A DNA stretch of 64,000 nucleotides from Actinomycetota bacterium (lineage in GTDB: Bacteria > Actinomycetota > Thermoleophilia > Miltoncostaeales > Miltoncostaeaceae). A model generated the notes under the pieces. It ran no database searches. It worked only from the letters and a program-made list of their open reading frames with translations, and was not told the origin of the DNA. Positions 32,982 through 41,535 of the stretch are shown piece by piece; position 1 is the first letter of the stretch, and each line of letters opens with the position of its first letter. A program made the position numbers and the translations under genes. The stretch spans positions 62,001 through 126,000 of the forward strand of contig JACJWX010000025.1 in assembly GCA_020636905.1 (NCBI GenBank). Reading direction: 5' to 3'.

Positions 32982-35285
32982 TCAGGCCGAGGGGCTCGCG
33001 GAGGCCGCGAGGCTGGGCTGGCCGCCGCTCGGCCACCACTCCGAGGCGGACTCCGGCTGGGTGGCGTCCAGGGCGCCGACCTCGATCAACGCCACGAGCG
33101 ATTCCACGGCGGCCGGCCAGAACTGGGTCCCCGAGCAGCGGCGCAGCTCGGCGATGGCGTCGGTGCGGGACATGGCCGACTTGTAGTGCCGATCGGAGAC
33201 CATGACGTCCCAGGAGTCCGCCACCGCGAGCACCCGGGCCTCCTCGGGAATCTCCTCGCCGCGGAGCCCATCGGGATAACCGAGGCCGTCCATGCGCTCG
33301 TGATGCGCACGAACCCAGGTGGCCTGTTCGGGTGAGAGCACGTCCTCGACGATCCGCGCGCCCACGATGGCGTGGCGCTTGACCTGGTCGAACTCTTCGT
33401 CGGTGAGTCGCCCTTCCTTGAAGAGCACGTTGTCGGGGACGGCGATCTTGCCCACGTCGTGCAACAGCCCGGCCTCACGCAGCTGTGCCGAGCGCTCGCT
33501 CGTCCAGCCGAGGGCCGAGGCGATCCGCACCGAGAGATCGGCGACCCGCGAGGAATGCTGATGGGTGTACGGATCGCGGGCGTCGACGGCCCAGGCGAGG
33601 GCCCGCATCGCCCGCAGGTTCGGGGCCTCCGCCGGGAGCTGCGCCCGCCGCGCGAACACCTCCTCGGCCACATCGAACGAATACTCGACGCAACAGTTGC
33701 CGCCGCGCATCTTCGCCCACTGCAGCGCGACCTCGGCCTGGCGAAGCATGTCGTTCGGCGAGCCGGCGGCGGAGTCGCCGCGGCCCAGATGGCCGATGCC
33801 GAACGACGCGGTGATCCCGCCAACGTTCCCCACGGTCAGCTCGGCGATACGCCGCTGGGCGTCCTGGACGCGCCTGCAGGCGGTCGCTGCGTCGATGCCT
33901 TCCATGACCCAGGCGAATTCCTCGCCGCCGGTACGGGCGACCAGGTCGCCGGCACCGAGCCCCTCGCAGATGCTGGCCGCCACGGCGCGCAGCACCTCGT
34001 CCCCGACCATGTGACCGTGCGAGGTGTTGATGTGTTTGAGGCCGTCGACGTCGATCACGATCGTGGTCACCGCGTACCCATGGGCGGTGGCGTTGGCGAC
34101 CGCCGTCTGCAGGTGCTGGTCGAACTGGGCGTTTCCGGGCAGACCGGTCAGCGCGTCCTGGGGGTGCGGGGCCACCTCCCTGGCGTCGGCGTCGCCGACG
34201 GCCAGCGCCGCCAGACGCGAGAAGCGGGTGAGCCGCTGACGCGCCTCGAGTTCGTGGTGTTCCGGCACGGCTGCCGCGAGTTGCCCCCAGGTGCGCCCGC
34301 CGAACTGCAGCAGGACGGTCACGAGGCGCTCGCCGGCCGCGCAGGTCACGGCGCGAGCTGCTGCGGTGTCGAGGCCCGCGCGGATCAGCGTGCCGATCGG
34401 AGCGGTTTCGCCCTTCACCCCGGCGACGATCTGTCCCTCCGGGGTGGTGCGCATGACCACCACCGAGGCGGCACCGGCCACGACGGACGCCTCGACGGCC
34501 ATGCGATTGTGGCGATCGCCGGTCGTCGCCGCGGCGGCGGCGATGCGGTGCAGCGCCGAGAGCGACTGTTCGGGCTCGGTGGGCTGGCGGATGGTCAGCA
34601 GGTATGCGCCGACGGTCGCGGTGTCGTCGCGGACCGCGGTGATCGTCGCCACGACGGGCCGGTATTCCCCGGTCTCCGTGCGGAGCTGGAGCGCGGCTTC
34701 GCAGGAACCGGCGTCGCGTGCGCGGCGGAAGGCGGAGGTGACCCGCGCGACGGTGGGGCCGAGGAGCGGGTCGCGGCCGATGTGCTGGCCGATGAGGGTG
34801 TCGGCGGGCGAGCCGGTCAGATCCGCCAGGGCCTGGTTGGCCTGTGTGACCCGGCCGTCCGGGGAGAGCACCGCGATTCCGGAGGGGATCGTGTTGAGCA
34901 GCTCGGCGGGTTCGCCGAGGGCGTTCCGTTCCTGGAGGCGGCGGGCGGCCGCGGCCAGCCGAACGGTGGCGTCGGTCGTGCGTACCGGGAGCATGAAGCA
35001 GTCACCGGCGCCCGCGTCGTACGCCGCATCCGCTGACGCCGCGTCGCCGTCGGGGACCACCGCGACCAGTTCGATGGCGGTGCCCCGTTCGGACAGCAGC
35101 ATCTGGGTGCGCAGCGAGGGCGGCCATTCGGTGACGATGACGTCCGAGGGCGCGTGCCAGGACTCGATCACCATCAGGCCTGCGCGCTCGGCGGCGAGCG
35201 CAAGGATGCCATGGGTTCGCCGGTCGGCGACCACGATCCGTGCACGGGTCTTCTGGCGGCCTGCTCCCGGGCTCCCGCTGCTCAT
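32982..35285 (-). CDS. Response-regulator-like/PAS/GGDEF/HD-GYP c-di-GMP protein
   Basis: 767 residues from the ATG at 35285. A receiver-like N-terminus (ARIVVADRRTHGILALAAER) lacks the clustered acidic and Lys residues of an active receiver. PAS follows (LLNTIPSGIAVLSPDGRVTQ), then a GAF-like stretch. GGDEF comes next as GGEEF at 453-457 (substrate-competent form), and finally HD-GYP with HDVGK (H609-D610) and HHERMDGLGYPDGL. One half would synthesise and the other hydrolyse cyclic di-GMP. HD-GYP is the phosphodiesterase here, unlike the EAL in the 22-26 kb protein. It is divergent from imuB across 155 nt. Which activity dominates cannot be told. Confidence 0.92.
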   Translation of the reverse strand: MSSGSPGAGRQKTRARIVVADRRTHGILALAAERAGLMVIESWHAPSDVIVTEWPPSLRTQMLLSERGTAIELVAVVPDGDAASADAAYDAGAGDCFMLPVRTTDATVRLAAAARRLQERNALGEPAELLNTIPSGIAVLSPDGRVTQANQALADLTGSPADTLIGQHIGRDPLLGPTVARVTSAFRRARDAGSCEAALQLRTETGEYRPVVATITAVRDDTATVGAYLLTIRQPTEPEQSLSALHRIAAAAATTGDRHNRMAVEASVVAGAASVVVMRTTPEGQIVAGVKGETAPIGTLIRAGLDTAAARAVTCAAGERLVTVLLQFGGRTWGQLAAAVPEHHELEARQRLTRFSRLAALAVGDADAREVAPHPQDALTGLPGNAQFDQHLQTAVANATAHGYAVTTIVIDVDGLKHINTSHGHMVGDEVLRAVAASICEGLGAGDLVARTGGEEFAWVMEGIDAATACRRVQDAQRRIAELTVGNVGGITASFGIGHLGRGDSAAGSPNDMLRQAEVALQWAKMRGGNCCVEYSFDVAEEVFARRAQLPAEAPNLRAMRALAWAVDARDPYTHQHSSRVADLSVRIASALGWTSERSAQLREAGLLHDVGKIAVPDNVLFKEGRLTDEEFDQVKRHAIVGARIVEDVLSPEQATWVRAHHERMDGLGYPDGLRGEEIPEEARVLAVADSWDVMVSDRHYKSAMSRTDAIAELRRCSGTQFWPAAVESLVALIEVGALDATQPESASEWWPSGGQPSLAASASPSA

Positions 35286-35404
35286 ATTGTGGTTGTCGGC
35301 GGTTCGCGGAAGGAGTTGACGGTGCGGGCGCCGGCTCACCCACCGCTCACCGCGATGGCGTTTCTGGCGATTCCAGATCCGGCGGTCGGCACCAAAATCG
35401 ATCC

Positions 35405-35440
35405 TTGACCGACCACCCTCGATCATCGAACATACGTTCG
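35405..35440 (+). promoter_or_regulatory. imuB promoter: TTGACC -35 and a LexA (SOS) box over the -10
   Basis: TTGACC (35405-35410), a 17-nt spacer, then GAACAT (35428-35433) as -10. The -10 lies inside CGAACATACGTTCG (35427-35440), a perfect CGAAC-N4-GTTCG LexA box of the Gram-positive type. The box ends at the base before the imuB ATG, so the transcript should be leaderless and fully blocked by LexA. The identical 14-mer occurs before dnaE2. Confidence 0.82.
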
Positions 35441-36652
35441 ATGATCGTCGCCGTACTCCTCCCCCGATTCCCACTGCTGGTCGCCCTCCGCGCGTCCCGC
35501 ATCGCATCCGACACCCCCGCCGCGCTGGGGCCGCTTCCGGGTGCCGCCCAGGTCGTGGGAACGTGCACCGTCGCCGCAGAGGCGCACGGCGTGCATCCCG
35601 GTCTGCGGGTCGGCGAAGCCATGGCGCGGTGCCCGCGGCTGGTGCTGGTGTCTCCGGATCCCGACGCCACCGAGGTCGCTCACGAACAGCTCATCGATCG
35701 GCTGGAACGGCTCGGTGCCGCGGTCGAACCGGGAGAACCCGGCATCGCCTGGTTCGATGCCCGCGGCCTGACACGACTGTACGGCGGTCTCGACGGGGTC
35801 ATCCGACGCGCCCGCAGATGCCTCCCGGTGGGCGTCGGCGGTCGAATCGGCGCCGCGCCCACCCGGTTCGCCGCGCTTCAGGCCGCCCACGAAGCGTCCG
35901 CGCAGCACCCGCTCGTCATCGACACCGAAACCGCCGCCCGCGATCTGCTGGCACCCCTCCCCATCGACCGGCTCCCGCTCGACACCGCCACGCGGTCCCA
36001 GCTCTGCGACCTGGGGCTGCGCACCATCGGCGCAATCGCCGATCTGCCTCGAGCCGCGGCGCTGGAGCGTCTGGGGTTCCGCGGATTCTCCGCCTGGCGG
36101 CTGGCACGGGGCGAGGACGATCGCCCGCTTCGTCCCCGTTGCCCGCCGCGTCCGCTGTCGGCGCAGTACCAGTTCCCGGATCCGGTCGGCGCGCTCCCGG
36201 TCCTGCACGCCGCCGCGCGGCTGCTGCTGGGCGAACTGGCCGTTCAGGCACGCGGCTCCGGTCGTGGCATCAGAGCGGTGCACACCCGCGCCAGGCTCAC
36301 CGACGGCGGATCATGGACCCATCGCCTGGCACTGCGCGAGGCCACCACCGATCCAGAACGCCTCGCCGTCGCGGTGCTGCCCGCACTGGCCGACGTCACG
36401 GCGCCGGTGGACGTCCTCGCCATCCAGGTCGACGCCTCCGGCGTCCCGGACGGACGTCAGCTCACGCTGCAACGCGCCGGCCACGCCGAACAGCTGCGGC
36501 GCACCGGCGAGGCCATCCGCCACATCCGCGCCACCGTCGGCGACACCGCACTCCTGCGGGTCGTGGAACTCGAACCCTGGTCACACCTTCCGGAGCGAAA
36601 ATGGGCACTGGTGCCATTCGATATCTCTCCACACCTCGACCCGTCCGTGTGA
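35441..36652 (+). CDS. imuB: ImuB, non-catalytic Y-family polymerase subunit of the SOS mutasome
   Basis: 403 residues. ImuB is the bridging subunit of ImuA-ImuB-DnaE2 translesion synthesis. It has the Y-family fold (MIVAVLLPRFPLLVALRASR at the front, a helix-hairpin-helix at LCDLGLRTIGAIADLPRAAA). However, the polymerase metal ligands are missing: the DMD-type motif reads LLPRF and the SIDE motif reads AWFD. That is the hallmark of ImuB. No clear beta-clamp motif could be picked out with confidence. No recA-like imuA lies beside it. The ATG directly follows the LexA box, and the following DUF6504 ORF overlaps its 3' end by 52 nt. Confidence 0.9.
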   Translation: MIVAVLLPRFPLLVALRASRIASDTPAALGPLPGAAQVVGTCTVAAEAHGVHPGLRVGEAMARCPRLVLVSPDPDATEVAHEQLIDRLERLGAAVEPGEPGIAWFDARGLTRLYGGLDGVIRRARRCLPVGVGGRIGAAPTRFAALQAAHEASAQHPLVIDTETAARDLLAPLPIDRLPLDTATRSQLCDLGLRTIGAIADLPRAAALERLGFRGFSAWRLARGEDDRPLRPRCPPRPLSAQYQFPDPVGALPVLHAAARLLLGELAVQARGSGRGIRAVHTRARLTDGGSWTHRLALREATTDPERLAVAVLPALADVTAPVDVLAIQVDASGVPDGRQLTLQRAGHAEQLRRTGEAIRHIRATVGDTALLRVVELEPWSHLPERKWALVPFDISPHLDPSV

Positions 36653-36861
36653 TCTGCCATGCCGACGGCATCCCCCGGGCGCTGATCCATTCCGGTGGGA
36701 CCCGTCGTGTGGTGCTCTCGGTACGAGACGAGTGGTTGATCCAGGACCGATGGTGGACCGACCAGCCGGTGGAGCGGCACTACTTCGAAGTGCTCGTGGA
36801 CCCCGGACGGGTGGTCACCGTCTTCCACGACCTTCGCGAGGACGAATGGTTCGAGCACTGA
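36601..36861 (+). CDS. DUF6504-like small protein overlapping imuB
   Basis: 86 residues in another frame, beginning 52 nt before the imuB stop. Body: VICHADGIPRALIHSGGTRR, then VLSVRDEWLIQDRWWTDQP and the conserved-looking end YFEVLVDPGRVVTVFHDLRE. It is rich in Trp, Tyr and Asp. Small DUF6504 proteins are found next to ImuB/DnaE2 in actinobacteria; function unknown. The coding signal is strong after the imuB stop. The start at 36601 is the most plausible ATG in the overlap, but it has only an AGCGAAA-like sequence upstream. Confidence 0.72.
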   Translation: MGTGAIRYLSTPRPVRVICHADGIPRALIHSGGTRRVVLSVRDEWLIQDRWWTDQPVERHYFEVLVDPGRVVTVFHDLREDEWFEH

Positions 36862-36921
36862 CGGCGCGCCGTCGCGTCAGCCGGGTCCTGGGCTTCACGG
36901 TGACACAGCCGCGTCAAGGCA

Positions 36922-36937
36922 GGGCGGGCACCCGCCC
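36922..36937. terminator. GC hairpin between convergent DUF6504 gene and oxidoreductase
   Basis: GGGCGGG-CA-CCCGCCC, 61 nt past the DUF6504 stop and 46 nt past the oxidoreductase stop on the other strand. Terminator by position; no T-run. Confidence 0.35.
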
Positions 36938-36983
36938 AGGACGCCGTTCCGGCACGATCCGTCCTGCCGCGCCCGCGCGACCG

Positions 36984-38087
36984 TCACACCGCAATCCGTC
37001 CCATCGGCAGGCGGCTCAGCGCGAACGGCGCCGCATCGAGCGAGCGTGATGCGCCGTCCAGGACCATCTCGGCGACCATCCGGCCGGTCGCCGGCGCGTT
37101 GCAGATTCCCCACGAGGCATGGGCGGTGGCCAGGTACGCCCCCGGCACGTCCGGCACCGGACCGATCAGCGGAATGCCGTCGACGGTGAGCGGCCGGTAG
37201 CAGGACCCGCGCGCGACGATCTCGGCGTCGCGCAGCGCGGTGGAATGCACACCCGCGCGGCGATGGAGTTCGTCCCCGGACGCCGTGATCGGCGCGATCC
37301 CATCCGGGTCCTCCGGGAGCGAGTCGTGCTCCGACAGCCCGTTCACGTACACGGTCCCATCGGCGCGGGGATAGATCTCCAGCTGGGTCCGTTGGCCGTC
37401 ACCCGTCAGGAACTCCGAAAACACCACCTGGCCGGGTACGTCCGCCGCCAGGACGACCGACGCGCCACGCGAGCCGAACACCTGAGGCAGCGCCATCCAT
37501 CGCTGCGCCTGCGAGGTCCATGGCCCGAGCGCGAGGACCACGACGGCGGCTGGGGTGGCCTCACCGTCGACGATCACGCCGGTCACCGCGCCCGTACCCG
37601 GATCGAGGTCCACACCCTCGACCACACCGGTCCGAAGGGTCGCCCCGCGCCCCACCGCATCCTCGACGAGTGCGGTCGTCAGCGCGTGGGGGTTGACCTG
37701 TGCGGTGGTCGTCCGATCACCGATCACCTGGTGCACCGCCACGTTGCCGTCCAGCCACGCTGGGCGATCCAGGCGGGCGTACCCATCCACGTCGCCGTCA
37801 TCGGCCGAGGCCACCATCAGGGCGTCCGTGCGCCGGTATCCGATCCGGTCGGCACCGAGTTCATCGGCGATCTCGGCATGCAGCCCGAAACTGGCCCGCA
37901 TCAGTCCGTCCAGGGGCGTCCCCAGGCACCAGTCGAGCGCGAGGAACCCCGCGGCCTTGCCGGACGCGGCCGCGCCCGGGCGTGCGCGATCGACGATCAG
38001 GGGTTCCGCGCCGCGACGGGCCAGGAACCAGGCAACGGACGCTCCGACGGCACCCGCCCCGCAGACGACGATCCGATCAGCGCTCAT
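36984..38087 (-). CDS. FAD-dependent amino-acid/amine oxidoreductase (DAO family)
   Basis: 367 residues. The N-terminal dinucleotide fold GAGAVGASVAWFLARRG and ASGKAAGFLA place it in the DAO (glycine/D-amino acid/sarcosine oxidase) superfamily. Near the C-terminus, CYRPLTVDGIPLIGPV and GAYLATAHASWGICNAPATG are the FAD-pyrophosphate and GG-type motifs. It oxidises a small amine or amino acid, likely releasing ammonia and H2O2, or passing electrons on. The substrate is not evident. The ATG at 38087 has TAGGGT 6 nt upstream: a leaderless start. It is co-directional with cysNC (74 nt upstream), so read-through from there is possible. Confidence 0.88.
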   Translation of the reverse strand: MSADRIVVCGAGAVGASVAWFLARRGAEPLIVDRARPGAAASGKAAGFLALDWCLGTPLDGLMRASFGLHAEIADELGADRIGYRRTDALMVASADDGDVDGYARLDRPAWLDGNVAVHQVIGDRTTTAQVNPHALTTALVEDAVGRGATLRTGVVEGVDLDPGTGAVTGVIVDGEATPAAVVVLALGPWTSQAQRWMALPQVFGSRGASVVLAADVPGQVVFSEFLTGDGQRTQLEIYPRADGTVYVNGLSEHDSLPEDPDGIAPITASGDELHRRAGVHSTALRDAEIVARGSCYRPLTVDGIPLIGPVPDVPGAYLATAHASWGICNAPATGRMVAEMVLDGASRSLDAAPFALSRLPMGRIAV

Positions 38088-38093
38088 CGCACG

Positions 38094-38099
38094 ACCCTA
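38094..38099 (-). promoter_or_regulatory. -10 box of a leaderless promoter for the oxidoreductase
   Basis: TAGGGT on the minus strand, 6 nt before the ATG at 38087, without an SD. Same geometry as before mnmA and the carboxylase gene. Confidence 0.45.
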
Positions 38100-38161
38100 C
38101 CCCGTCGTCGGCATGCAACCGCAAGCGCCCGGCCGGCGCGCTCCGGCTGACGGCGGCGGGC

Positions 38162-40066
38162 TCAGTTGCCGATGAAGCCCATCTCGCGCAGCTTCTCGAC
38201 CACCATTCGTGCGGCCGTCTCGGCGTCGGTCTCACCCGCGTCGATGTGCACCTCGGGCGACTCGGGCGCCTCGTACGGCGCGTCGATTCCGGTGAACCCG
38301 CTGATCTCTCCGCTCCGGGCCTTCGCGTACAACCCCTTGGGGTCGCGTTCCTCGGCCACCTCAAGCGGCGCGTCGACGAACACCTCGCAGAACTCGCCCT
38401 CGTCGACCAGACCGCGGGCGATCGCCCGATCGGACGCGAACGGTGAGATGAACGAGGCCAGCACGACGATGCCGGCATCCACCATCAGTCCGGCCACTTC
38501 GCCCACACGCCGGATGTTCTCGACCCGGTCCTCGTCCGAGAACCCGAGGTCGCGGTTCAGCCCGTGCCTGACGTTGTCGCCGTCCAGCAGGTAGGTCCGG
38601 ATCCCCATCGAGTGGAGGCGCCGTTCGACGAGGTTGGCGATGGTCGACTTGCCGGCGCCCGACAGCCCGGTGAACCACACCACGCCCGAGCCATGGCCGT
38701 TGAGGCGCCGCCGCGCGTCCCGGTCGACGTCCACCGCCTGCCAGTGCACGTGCTTGGCCGCCCGCAGGGCGGTGTGCAGCAGCCCCGCGCCCACCGTGTT
38801 GTTGGTGAGTCGGTCGATGACGATGAACCCGCCCGTGTCACGGTTGACCTCGTACGGGTCGAACGCCACCGGCCGGTCGAGCCGCAGACTGCAGAACCCG
38901 ATCTCGTTCAGCGCGAGCGTGCTGGCCGGCTGCTGCTCGAGGGTGTTGACGTCCACCCGGTAGCGCGGCGCCGAGATGGTCGCCCCCACCGTGCGCGCCC
39001 CGATCTTCACCAGGTACGACCGTTCGGGAGCCATCGGGTCCTCGTGCATCCACACCAGGTGGGCGTCGAACTGGTCGGCCACCTGGGCCGGGTCCGAGGC
39101 GTCGCAGATGACGTCGCCGCGGCTCACGTCCACCTCGTCGGCGAGCGTGAGGGTGACCGCTTCGTGAGCCTGGGCCTCGTCGCGGTCGCCGTCGAACGTG
39201 ACGATCCTGGCCACCGTGCTCTGCACGCCGGACGGGAGGATGCGCACCCGCTGGCCGGGATGCACCGACCCGCTGACGATCGTGCCGGCGAATCCGCGGA
39301 AGTCGAGGTCCGGCCGCGACACCCACTGCACCGGCATCCGCATCGGCCGGGTGTGCGCGATGTCCGCGACCTCGACGGTCTCCAGATGCTCCATGAACAC
39401 CGGTCCGGTGTACCAGGGGGTCTGGTCCGAACGGGAGGTGATGTTGTCGCCGCGGAGGGCTGAGAGCGGGATGCAGGTGATGTCGTTCAGCCCGATCTGC
39501 TCGGCGAACTCGCGGTAGTCGCGCTCGATCGCCTCGAACGTGCCCCGGTCGTAGTCGACGAGGTCCATCTTGTTGACGGCCAGCACGATGGTGTGGACGC
39601 CGAGCAGCGAGACGAGGAAGCTGTGGCGGCGGGTCTGGGTGAGGAGCCCCTTGCGCGCGTCCACCAGGATGACGGCGAGGTCGGCGGTGGAGGCCCCCGT
39701 GACCATGTTGCGCGTGTACTGCTCGTGGCCCGGCGTGTCGGCCACGATGAACTTCCGCCGTTCGGTCGAGAAGAACCGGTACGCGACGTCGATCGTGATG
39801 CCCTGCTCGCGTTCGGCGGTCAGGCCGTCGAGCAGCAGCGCGAAATCGAGCTCGTCGCCCTGGGTGCCGACGCGCTTGGAGTCGGCTTCCAGCGCGGCGA
39901 GGTGATCGTCGAACACCAGCTGGCTCTCGTAAAGCATGCGGCCGATGAGGGTGCTCTTGCCGTCGTCGACGCTGCCGCAGGCGATGAACCGCAGCAGGCT
40001 CTTGTGCTGATGCTGGTGGAGGTACTCGTCGATGTCACGGGCGATGAGGTCGCTGGTGTGGGCCAC
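38162..40066 (-). CDS. cysNC: Sulfate adenylyltransferase subunit 1 fused to APS kinase (CysN-CysC)
   Basis: 634 residues. The N-terminal GTPase (~1-430) has GSVDDGKSTLIGR (P-loop), DTPGHEQY and NKMDLVD, and drives ATP sulfurylase with CysD. The C-terminal APS kinase (~450-634) has GLSGAGKST (P-loop), LDGDNVRHGLNRDLGFS, and the mobile-loop segment DPKGLYAKARSGEI. So sulfate goes to APS and then PAPS on one complex, needed for sulfur assimilation or sulfation. The start is the GTG at 40066. That GTG and its GGAG site (5 nt away) sit inside a hairpin arm; see the element at 40066-40128. Confidence 0.96.
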   Translation of the reverse strand: MAHTSDLIARDIDEYLHQHQHKSLLRFIACGSVDDGKSTLIGRMLYESQLVFDDHLAALEADSKRVGTQGDELDFALLLDGLTAEREQGITIDVAYRFFSTERRKFIVADTPGHEQYTRNMVTGASTADLAVILVDARKGLLTQTRRHSFLVSLLGVHTIVLAVNKMDLVDYDRGTFEAIERDYREFAEQIGLNDITCIPLSALRGDNITSRSDQTPWYTGPVFMEHLETVEVADIAHTRPMRMPVQWVSRPDLDFRGFAGTIVSGSVHPGQRVRILPSGVQSTVARIVTFDGDRDEAQAHEAVTLTLADEVDVSRGDVICDASDPAQVADQFDAHLVWMHEDPMAPERSYLVKIGARTVGATISAPRYRVDVNTLEQQPASTLALNEIGFCSLRLDRPVAFDPYEVNRDTGGFIVIDRLTNNTVGAGLLHTALRAAKHVHWQAVDVDRDARRRLNGHGSGVVWFTGLSGAGKSTIANLVERRLHSMGIRTYLLDGDNVRHGLNRDLGFSDEDRVENIRRVGEVAGLMVDAGIVVLASFISPFASDRAIARGLVDEGEFCEVFVDAPLEVAEERDPKGLYAKARSGEISGFTGIDAPYEAPESPEVHIDAGETDAETAARMVVEKLREMGFIGN

Positions 40067-40128
40067 TAGTGCTCCGCCCCGGAAGTCCCGTGAAACGCAT
40101 CATGATGATTCTCGGGGTGGAGCACTAG
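40066..40128 (-). promoter_or_regulatory. Near-perfect 15-bp hairpin enclosing the cysD stop and the cysNC start
   Basis: Minus-strand RNA: arm 1 (40128-40114) contains the cysD stop TAG; arm 2 (40080-40066) holds the GGAG SD and the first G of the cysNC GTG. 14 of 15 pairs, with one A-C mismatch and a 33-nt loop. The loop contains a further 10-bp palindrome, CATCATGATG. The folded RNA would hide the cysNC ribosome site until ribosomes translating the cysD end open it. Not an intrinsic terminator by form (no U-run). Confidence 0.72.
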
Positions 40129-41066
40129 AAGTAGCCCTCCTGCTTCTTCTTCTCCATGGACCCCGACGAGTCGTGGTCGATGGTGCGCCCCTGCCGCTCG
40201 GACGAGGTGGTCAGCAGCATCTCCTGGATGATCCCGGTGAGGGTGTCGGCGGTGCTCTCGATGGCCCCGGTGAGCGGGTAGCACCCCAGCGTGCGGAAGC
40301 GGACGCTCTTCATCATGGGCGTCTCCCCTTCGGCCAGCGGCATCCGGTCGTCGTCCACCATGATCAGCGTGCCGTCGCGCTCCACCACGGGCCGCTCGGC
40401 CGAGAAATAGAGCGGGACCAGCGGGATCTTCTCGAGCCAGATGTACTGCCAGACGTCGAGTTCGGTCCAGTTCGAGAGCGGGAACACGCGCACGCTCTCC
40501 CCCGGATTGCGGCGGGCGTTGTAGAGCCGCCACAGCTCGGGGCGCTGCTGCTTGGGATCCCACTGGTGCTGCGCGGACCGGAGCGAGAAGACGCGTTCTT
40601 TCGCGCGGGATTTCTCCTCGTCGCGGCGTGCGCCACCGAACGCCATGTCGAAGCGGTGAAGGTCGAGCGCCTGCTTCAGCCCCTCGGTCTTCCAGAGGTC
40701 GGTGTGCAGGGCCGACCCGTGGTCGAAGGGGTTGATCCCGCGCGCCTGGGCGTCGGGGTTGATGTGCACGATCAGGTCGATCCCCAGCTCCGTGGCGATG
40801 CGATCACGGAACGTGATCATCTCCCGGAACTTCCAGGTGGTGTCGATGTGCATGAGCGGGAACGGGAGCCGCGCCGGATGGAAGGCCTTCTGGGCGAGCC
40901 GGAGCATGACCGAGCTGTCCTTGCCGATGCTGTAGAGCATCACGGGCCGTTCGGACTCGGCCACGGCCTCGCGCATGATGTGGATGCTCTCGGCTTCGAG
41001 TCGCTGAAGGTGCGTCAATCGCGCCGACCCCAGCTGGGTGCCGGCAGGCTGCTCCGTTGTGCTCAC
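40125..41066 (-). CDS. cysD: Sulfate adenylyltransferase subunit 2 (CysD)
   Basis: 313 residues, the usual length. The PP-loop catalytic subunit makes APS from ATP and sulfate. Signature residues are MLYSIGKDSSVMLRLAQKAF, PLMHIDTTWKFREM, FGGARRDEEKSRAKERVFS, and GTLIMVDDDRM; the end is GYF as in the family. The start is the GTG at 41066 (AGGGGA 2-7 nt upstream, tight); the longer frame is not used. It is followed after 58 nt by cysNC with the hairpin above, so the two are one operon. No cysH, cysJI or sulfate permease lies in the window. Confidence 0.96.
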   Translation of the reverse strand: MSTTEQPAGTQLGSARLTHLQRLEAESIHIMREAVAESERPVMLYSIGKDSSVMLRLAQKAFHPARLPFPLMHIDTTWKFREMITFRDRIATELGIDLIVHINPDAQARGINPFDHGSALHTDLWKTEGLKQALDLHRFDMAFGGARRDEEKSRAKERVFSLRSAQHQWDPKQQRPELWRLYNARRNPGESVRVFPLSNWTELDVWQYIWLEKIPLVPLYFSAERPVVERDGTLIMVDDDRMPLAEGETPMMKSVRFRTLGCYPLTGAIESTADTLTGIIQEMLLTTSSERQGRTIDHDSSGSMEKKKQEGYF

Positions 41067-41263
41067 GGTCCCCTGTCGTGTCGGTGGTGAGCGTCCGCCG
41101 GGCGCCGGGTGGCGGATCGGGATACCCCAGAGTTCTACAGGACCTCGCAGACACCGGCCGGTGTGGCGGTGTACCGGCGGCGAAGCGTCGAATGCACGAC
41201 CCGTTTCATCACATGCAATGTCGAAATATTCAAGAAAGCGTGCCAAAGACCGAGGATTGGGGC

Positions 41264-41482
41264 ATGCCCTCGACAATGGCCGTGGCCGCCATGTCTCCGA
41301 ACCGGTCCGACGACCGCATCGACCTCGCCGCCGCCCGGCGCAGGTCCGAACGCGCCGCGGAGTCGCTGTTGCGCACCTCCGCGCGGATCCAGGCGTCGAA
41401 CAGCGCGCTGCGGCGAACCCGGCAGACCATCGCCGGTGCCCGCCTCGCGAACGACAACGACAACGAGTACCGCCACATCTGA
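41264..41482 (+). CDS. Possible small charged helical protein before dnaE2
   Basis: 72 residues from the ATG at 41264. The C-terminal two-thirds look like a coiled, charged helix (DRIDLAAARRRSERAAESLL, ASNSALRRTRQTIAGARL), ending NDNDNEYRHI. Upstream is a locally AT-rich stretch (~41205-41240, ATCACATGCAATGTCG region), unusual in this genome. It could hold a promoter for this ORF and for cysD on the other strand. The coding signal is moderate and the family unknown. It ends 67 nt before the dnaE2 start but has no SOS box of its own. Confidence 0.38.
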   Translation: MPSTMAVAAMSPNRSDDRIDLAAARRRSERAAESLLRTSARIQASNSALRRTRQTIAGARLANDNDNEYRHI

Positions 41483-41535
41483 CCGCGCTGGGGCGCCTGA
41501 TGCGCCGGACCCGGCACACATCCGTACGACGTGTG

